Below, piece after piece: positions 55,527 to 60,000 of a stretch of DNA of 60,000 nucleotides. This DNA is from Polytrichum commune. Lineage: Eukaryota > Streptophyta > Polytrichopsida > Polytrichales > Polytrichaceae. Position 1 is the stretch's first letter, and every line of letters begins with the position of its first letter. The stretch covers positions 47,462,440 to 47,522,439 of the forward strand of contig OX485807.1 in the NCBI GenBank assembly GCA_950295325.1. The letters are read 5' to 3'. Under the pieces are notes generated by a model. That model did not search any database. It saw nothing but the letters and a program-made list of their open reading frames with translations, and had not been told where the DNA came from. The translations under genes and the position numbers were made by a program.

Positions 55527-55985
55527 GTTACTAGTTTTTGGAAGTTTGGACATAGTCTCGGTTTTTTGGCTCTCAAAAATTCATATGAAGTCCAAAAAAT
55601 GAGTTCTTGGTATCCATGGATAGGTAATGAAGTCCTCTACATGAATATGCAATAATATTTCTACTGCCACAAAGTATATGGTTGCAATTCTATGCTGTTC
55701 CCTTTGAATCTGCATTTTTTTCACTAGTTTTTGGAAGTTTGGACATAGTCTCGGTTTTTTGGCTCTCAAAAATTCATATGAAGTCCAAAAAATGAGTTCT
55801 TGGTATCCATGAATAGGTAATGAAGTCCTCTACATGAATATGAAATAATATTTTTACTGCCAAAAAATATATGGTTGCAATTCTACGCTGTTCCCTTTGA
55901 ATCTACACTTTTTCACTAGTTTTTGGAAGTTTGGACATAGTCTCGGTTTTTTGGCTCTCAAAAATTCATATGAAGTCCAACAAAA
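55527..55985. repeat. Tandem repeat, about 195-bp unit, 2.4 copies
   Basis: ACTAGTTTTTGGAAGTTTGG begins units at about 55,528, 55,723 and 55,915 (periods 195 and 192). Units one and two are nearly identical; the third stops after about 70 bp (GAAGTCCAA). No coding. Confidence 0.9.
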
Positions 55986-56628
55986 CTAAATGCTCCGATA
56001 AGAGACTTTGCACATCCGCATAAGTATAAGGCTAATCAATGTAAATCCAAGTATTCAAACAAAGTCATAAATTGAACTTTAAATCATTCACGCCCAACTA
56101 TTACTAACAAGAGGTCAAACCCTCTTCAAGGCCAACTAGCCTTGGCTCCTAACCTTACATCCATGCACACACACGTACTCCTATCTTGCTTCCCACGCAC
56201 CCACACTTATAACACGTGGAGTGCCAAGGAACACGAAGGAAAGAGAGGATAAGTGAGGAAGAATGAAGGATTATATAGTGAGTTTGAGGGGGTGAGCACC
56301 CTCAAGGCTCACGATAAGCCCTCGAGATTTCCTCCTACTTTGTAGGCTCTTATCCTATCTCCTAAGCCTTGCTCCCTCAAATGATCAACAAGGATCCTAA
56401 TTCGAACATTTAACTAACCTTGGCTTTCTACCTACCACACTTTACCAAGGTTTGTCCTTCTCCTACTTAAATCCACTCCACAAAAGCCTAATGATTCAAA
56501 CTAAGTTTTCTTCAAGCTTCACTCTTTTTATATTTTTGTGAATAATCATAAATCACCAAAACAGCACTTGTAATGTTTTACAAGTGTTAACAACCAATGT
56601 GGGCATCAATTTTGGGCTCACAAGGTGC
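55986..56628 (-). repeat. Probable LTR end, TGTGAGCCC family
   Basis: On the minus strand it begins TGTGAGCCCAAAATTG at 56,628. It shares ordered patches with 26,380-27,137. TTATATAGTG near 56,271 could be a TATA box on the plus strand. The far boundary is not visible. Confidence 0.4.
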
Positions 56629-56703
56629 AAGAAGTACAGGGCATGAAGGACACTCACGTGCGAGCAAGAAATTCGGGATCCTTCCCCTGATGGTCGCCAA
56701 TTA
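56629..56703 (-). other. 75-bp internal remnant with PBS-like sequence
   Basis: Minus strand from 56,703: TAATTGGCGACCATCAGGGG. TTGGCGACC...GGGG resembles a gypsy primer-binding site next to an LTR end. Only 75 bp separate the two LTR-like termini, so nearly the whole internal region is gone, or this is a TRIM-like element. Confidence 0.4.
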
Positions 56704-57145
56704 TGTGAGCCCAAAAAGGGTGCCCACATATGCCTTTAGTCCTAGTAAATCAGTAGGACCTAGACTGTGACGGTTGTTCAACCAACCAAAAAGATAACCA
56801 AAGTAGAATGTTAGTGTTTGGTATTGCATTTGATTTAAAGACGTGAGCATGAGTTAATATAAAATTGGCATTGAAGTGTGGAATCAAGGGGTTAATTAAG
56901 GAAGGAGAAATTATAGAGTTAAGGGTTGAAATTTGAGTTGTGTTTAGTTAATACTACGGCTTAGGCCAAGTTTTATTATCTGATTTAGGCTCAATTGTAA
57001 CCGATTTAGAGGAAGAGGGGGGTCAGCCTCCAGATAGGACGGCCACTGGATTTCAGGGGATGCCGGTCGAGGGGTCCAGCAAGTCCTGAGGAATGCTCTC
57101 CCAGTCGAGTGTGGAAGCCGAGGTGGCTGGAGGAGAGAGCGAAGG
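56704..57145 (-). repeat. LTR (3' end part), partner of 30,063-30,505
   Basis: Starts TGTGAGCCCAAAAAGG on the plus strand. About 95% identical by eye to 30,063-30,505, colinear, same strand. It probably extends beyond 57,145, where the partner is truncated. With the PBS-like sequence on its left it reads as a 5' LTR in minus orientation. Confidence 0.7.
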
Positions 57146-58224
57146 CGGCTGTGAGGACGAAGGAGGGAAGAAGCTGGCCGCCGCGGTGGTGATGAAGGTG
57201 GCTGAGGAATGATGAGGCAGCAAGTTGCTGCTAGAAAATGTTTGAGGCTTGAGGCGCCGCAACCTCGGAATCGGGAGAATGTGGGTGCTGGAGGGACTGA
57301 ATTCGGGATCCGAAGGCCTGCATTAGGCTAGGGAAAGGAAGGGATAAATATGAGGATGTGCGGAGCTGCTTTGAAGGATGAGGATAAGGCGGTGGGCGTT
57401 GTGAAGGGAAGGATGGAAATGGAAAGGGCCGCCCTCTGGCGAAGCATTGAAAGGTTGAAATTGTTCAGATTTATTGTTGGAATCAGAGTTTGATGTTTGA
57501 TCTGTGAGAATGACCTGAGGAGGGAGATGTTGTGGCGGATCGGGGATGGTCGGTCGAATTGGTAGTAGGCAACCAAGGAGGTAGGAGGTGCTCGGAGTCC
57601 AGCTGCGGCAGGAGGATACAGAGTTGCGAGGTTGAGGGTATAAGGAAGTGCGCACAGAATGGCTGGAAGGGACGGAGGATGGACTGGAAGGAGCTGCGGG
57701 GCAGCAGGTGGGGGGTAATGGGGTTCCTAGGGCGAGGAGGCCACCAAAACCAGCAACCAATGGCTTAACAGTTAGCGAAGCGCCAAGCTGCCAGCTACCA
57801 CCAGCCGAGGCTGAACAAGGGGGCAGATCCTTCCTAAGGGGTCAGAGACCTTAGCATTTAGGGGCAGGTGTTTAGTCCAGGTGTGGCATGGGTAGAGCAT
57901 GACATTGCTTACCCGACACCTTATTTGGTGTGAGTGGGGGGTCACACATCCGAAGGGTATGGAATTAATCCAAGCCATGAGGGAATGTGGAAGTAGGTTT
58001 TAGATAGTTAAATGTGGGGTAATAAGCCCAATGCACAACCGTACTTGTAAGAGTCATCCAAACATGGGTGAATCCCAAAAACTTGGGTGTGTTGTTTGAA
58101 TAAAAGGGTGAGTTTAATGCGAGTATTGGAGTTCGAAACTGTACAAAAGGCTAAGTAATGACATGTAAGCCTCCGGCTCTCACCCGGATTACAACGCTTA
58201 AGGGTGGGGGTTTAGGGCTTACAG
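57146..58224. other. Probable rest of LTR and upstream spacer
   Basis: A G/A-rich plus strand gives Ser/Pro-rich minus-strand ORFs (57,053-57,760) without motifs. Likely the remainder of the LTR (57.1-58.0 kb), then an intron or 5' region ending in the acceptor TTACAG at 58,219-58,224. Confidence 0.35.
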
Positions 58225-58941
58225 CCGCCCAAGACCCGGTTCATGATGCTAGATCTCAACGGTGTCCTTGTCCAGTGCGTGCATTGTCCAAGGGTCCCCA
58301 CGGTGCCTTTCTGCAAGCCCAAGGATGCGAACTACGATGGCCCCCCCGCATACATCAAAAGCAAACTAGTGTACCTCCGCCCGTGGCTTCGGCGCTTCCT
58401 CCAGGTTGCCCTATCCAAATGGTGGGTGATCATGTGGAGCTCTATGAAGTCCGAGAATACCCAGGCGGTCGTTGAGCTCATCTTCAAGGGACTCCAACCC
58501 CCCTACTTGGTCTTAGGACAGGAGTCTTGTAAAATATTATACACCCCCGACGGCAGGGTTGTCCACAAGCCCAACAACCCCGCCGTTAATCAATATCTTA
58601 AGGTCTTGAAGCCAATCGTATGCGACCAGCGTCCCACCATGGTTGGCTGTCCCTACGACGTTCGCCCCACCCGTGACAACATGTTGATGGTGGACGACAA
58701 CGCTTCCAAGAACATTTTGAACCCGACCTCCAACTTCATAGTTTGCCCGACGTGGACGGTCGGGAAGGTCCAATACCACTTTTTGTTAGACTTTATCAAA
58801 TACATTCAAACGCTCGTGGGGAGCGGACTACCCGTGCCCCAGTTCCTTAGTTGTAATCCGATAGGCGAGAGATACATGGATCCTAGGGACTATATGTACA
58901 GAGAGTTGTACGTTCACGCGAAATATAATGAACTCATTTGA
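58225..58941 (+). CDS. FCP1/NIF-type HAD phosphatase-like domain
   Basis: After an apparent splice acceptor (TTACAG/CCGCCC) the frame reads PPKTRFMMLDLNGVLVQC. LDLNGVL is the HAD nucleophile loop, with the general-acid Asp replaced by Asn (DxNG for DxDG). It continues with LRPWLRRFL, WWVIMWSSMKSEN (motif II, WSS), LVLGQESC, HKPNNPAVNQYLKVLKPI (motif III Lys region) and LMVDDNASKNILNPTSNFIV (motif IV DD), then a Pro/Tyr-rich end. The order matches the FCP1-like (NIF) family, which dephosphorylates Ser/Thr; plant members with DLNG exist. The Asn makes activity uncertain. The intact 239-codon exon suggests a real gene or a recent copy. Confidence 0.7.
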   Translation, partial: PPKTRFMMLDLNGVLVQCVHCPRVPTVPFCKPKDANYDGPPAYIKSKLVYLRPWLRRFLQVALSKWWVIMWSSMKSENTQAVVELIFKGLQPPYLVLGQESCKILYTPDGRVVHKPNNPAVNQYLKVLKPIVCDQRPTMVGCPYDVRPTRDNMLMVDDNASKNILNPTSNFIVCPTWTVGKVQYHFLLDFIKYIQTLVGSGLPVPQFLSCNPIGERYMDPRDYMYRELYVHAKYNELI

Positions 58942-59059
58942 GATACTACATGGTGTGCCATTTTGTGTAATATATTATGCCTCAAATGTATATTGATTTT
59001 CACATGCTCCCCCTCCCCCCCCCTTCCGTTGGGTTTTGTTTGTTTTGATTTTGGCATCA

Positions 59060-59816
59060 GCGTTTGGAGCCCTCGATTGAGGTCGTCAGTGAATCAAACT
59101 TGGGAAGCTTCTTCTACGAGACCATTTACGATGCCGCGTCCATCATCAACTACTCCAAGGAGCCCCTTGATGCCGGTGTCGTCGATAGCCCCCCACCCAA
59201 GCAAATCTTCCGACAATCTCCGTCTCCATCCCCGCTCAAGGGCATAGATCGCAAATGCGTCCGGGAGTCTCCCTCTCGGCCCGGCGGCAATATTACACCT
59301 CAACAGCGGTTGCGGATGGACGCTCGGCCTGCAAAGAGTGGACCCTTTCCTATTCTTTTGCGGGATACCTTACCCATCATCGCCAACTCGGACTCGAGCG
59401 CCCCCCGTGCCAAGGTGACCCCCCGCACATGGCTTAACCACGCACTACAATCATTTTGCATTAAGAAGGAGCATGTGACACATTTGGGTATTCCTCCTCA
59501 AACTAACACATGTGTTCTTGGTCGGACACGTTGCATGTTGTGTCCAACCCTAAACCTATGCGGTCCAGTGCGTCCATCGAGTTGGAGCGTTCGTACGCCA
59601 TGCCCAAAAATGCAAGACAATCCACTTCATCGTATTCGAATTCTTCGTCGTATAATTCGGGCGGCTGACGGAATCCAAAATGTATTATGGAGGGCCTACG
59701 TCCCAACCTTGGCTATAGTCGCGGGGCGGAGATTTTTAGAAATGTTGAAGCAATGCGAGCAAAAGAAGCCGCTACAAAAGAAAAAGATGTTATCTCCAAG
59801 GCTAGATAGGCCATAG
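59060..59816 (+). CDS. Probable second exon, C-terminal tail of the FCP1-like gene
   Basis: An acceptor TTGGCATCAG near 59,050-59,059 opens a frame of about 250 codons: LEPSIEVVSESNLGSFFYETIYDAASIINYSKEP, then a Ser/Pro/Arg-rich region (QIFRQSPSPSPLKG, ESPSRPGGN), then NHALQSFCIKKEHVTHLG. No domain. The donor in exon one was not identified with certainty; the first exon has a stop at 58,939-58,941, so this part could be separate. An opposing minus-strand ORF at 59,503-59,706 (RQPPELYDEEFEYDEVDCLAF) is also protein-like, so the last third may be coding on the other strand. Confidence 0.35.
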
Positions 59817-60000
59817 TAGGCATAGGGTTTTGGGCCATAGGCAAGATGAGTTTGGGTCGCACTATCCATTGGATGTGTGGTGGTAGCATGCTATACATTT
59901 TACATGCCATACTTTGTATATTTTATTTGCAATAATATAAGTGTCATATGATTTCCCCTTCAATATGATCTAATGTTTGGATTGTCCTACCTAAACCATC

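Noticed and set aside
1-60000. CRISPR array, operons, rRNA or tRNA genes
   Set aside because: No spaced identical repeats, no cloverleaf-like or rRNA sequence noticed; gene structure is eukaryotic with introns and transposons.

Overview
This window is plant-type nuclear DNA that is almost entirely transposable elements. It has AT-rich spacers, GT-AG introns, a TTTAGGG-type telomere-like motif, a gypsy element primed by initiator tRNA-Met, and a gene for a GPI-anchored arabinogalactan protein. Together these point to a streptophyte. The element types (a cytosine-methyltransferase-carrying LTR element and a dual-endonuclease LINE, both best known from algae) suggest a charophyte, bryophyte or other non-flowering lineage rather than an angiosperm. 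That placement is inference.

Layout. 0-3.6 kb: one complete but dead hAT transposon with exact ends and an 8-bp target duplication. 3.6-10.7 kb: AT-rich spacer with one transposase-like fragment (9.1-9.8 kb). 10.7-14.1 kb: decayed Ty3/gypsy-like pol with the order retropepsin, C5-cytosine DNA methyltransferase, reverse transcriptase, split by a small MITE. 14.7-17.5 kb: a broken coiled-coil/CxxC gene and a 0.74-kb tandem duplication. 18.2-21.7 kb: the only convincing host-gene territory, with an arabinogalactan protein gene and an unknown 341-aa ORF. 22.9-24.8 kb: a TA-flanked MITE and a 706-bp hAT-type MITE with a G-rich core. 25.2-29.5 kb: an intron-containing DDE-type transposase pseudogene, split by an LTR-like insertion, and a divergent proline-rich ORF. 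30.9-40.4 kb: a nearly complete LINE on the minus strand with an RRM-like/coiled-coil ORF1 and a G-poor ORF2 that carries an AP-type endonuclease, reverse transcriptase, RNase H, and a C-terminal zinc knuckle plus restriction-like endonuclease (Dualen/RandI-like architecture). 42.5-54.85 kb: two decayed gypsy copies in inverted orientation sharing one LTR, with two further LTR copies and a 525-bp Mutator-type MITE. 54.9-57.1 kb: fragments of other LTR elements and a 195-bp tandem repeat. 58.2-59.8 kb: a probable two-exon FCP1/NIF-type HAD phosphatase-like gene.

The genes do not form a pathway; this is a nest of insertions. Two themes recur. First, two retroelements have acquired unusual enzymatic domains: the DNA methyltransferase in the LTR element and two endonucleases in the LINE. 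The LINE also has an unassigned domain with a faint adenine-methyltransferase look. Second, most in-frame stops in the decayed elements are one C-to-T (or G-to-A) change from a sense codon, as expected if they died under heavy cytosine methylation.
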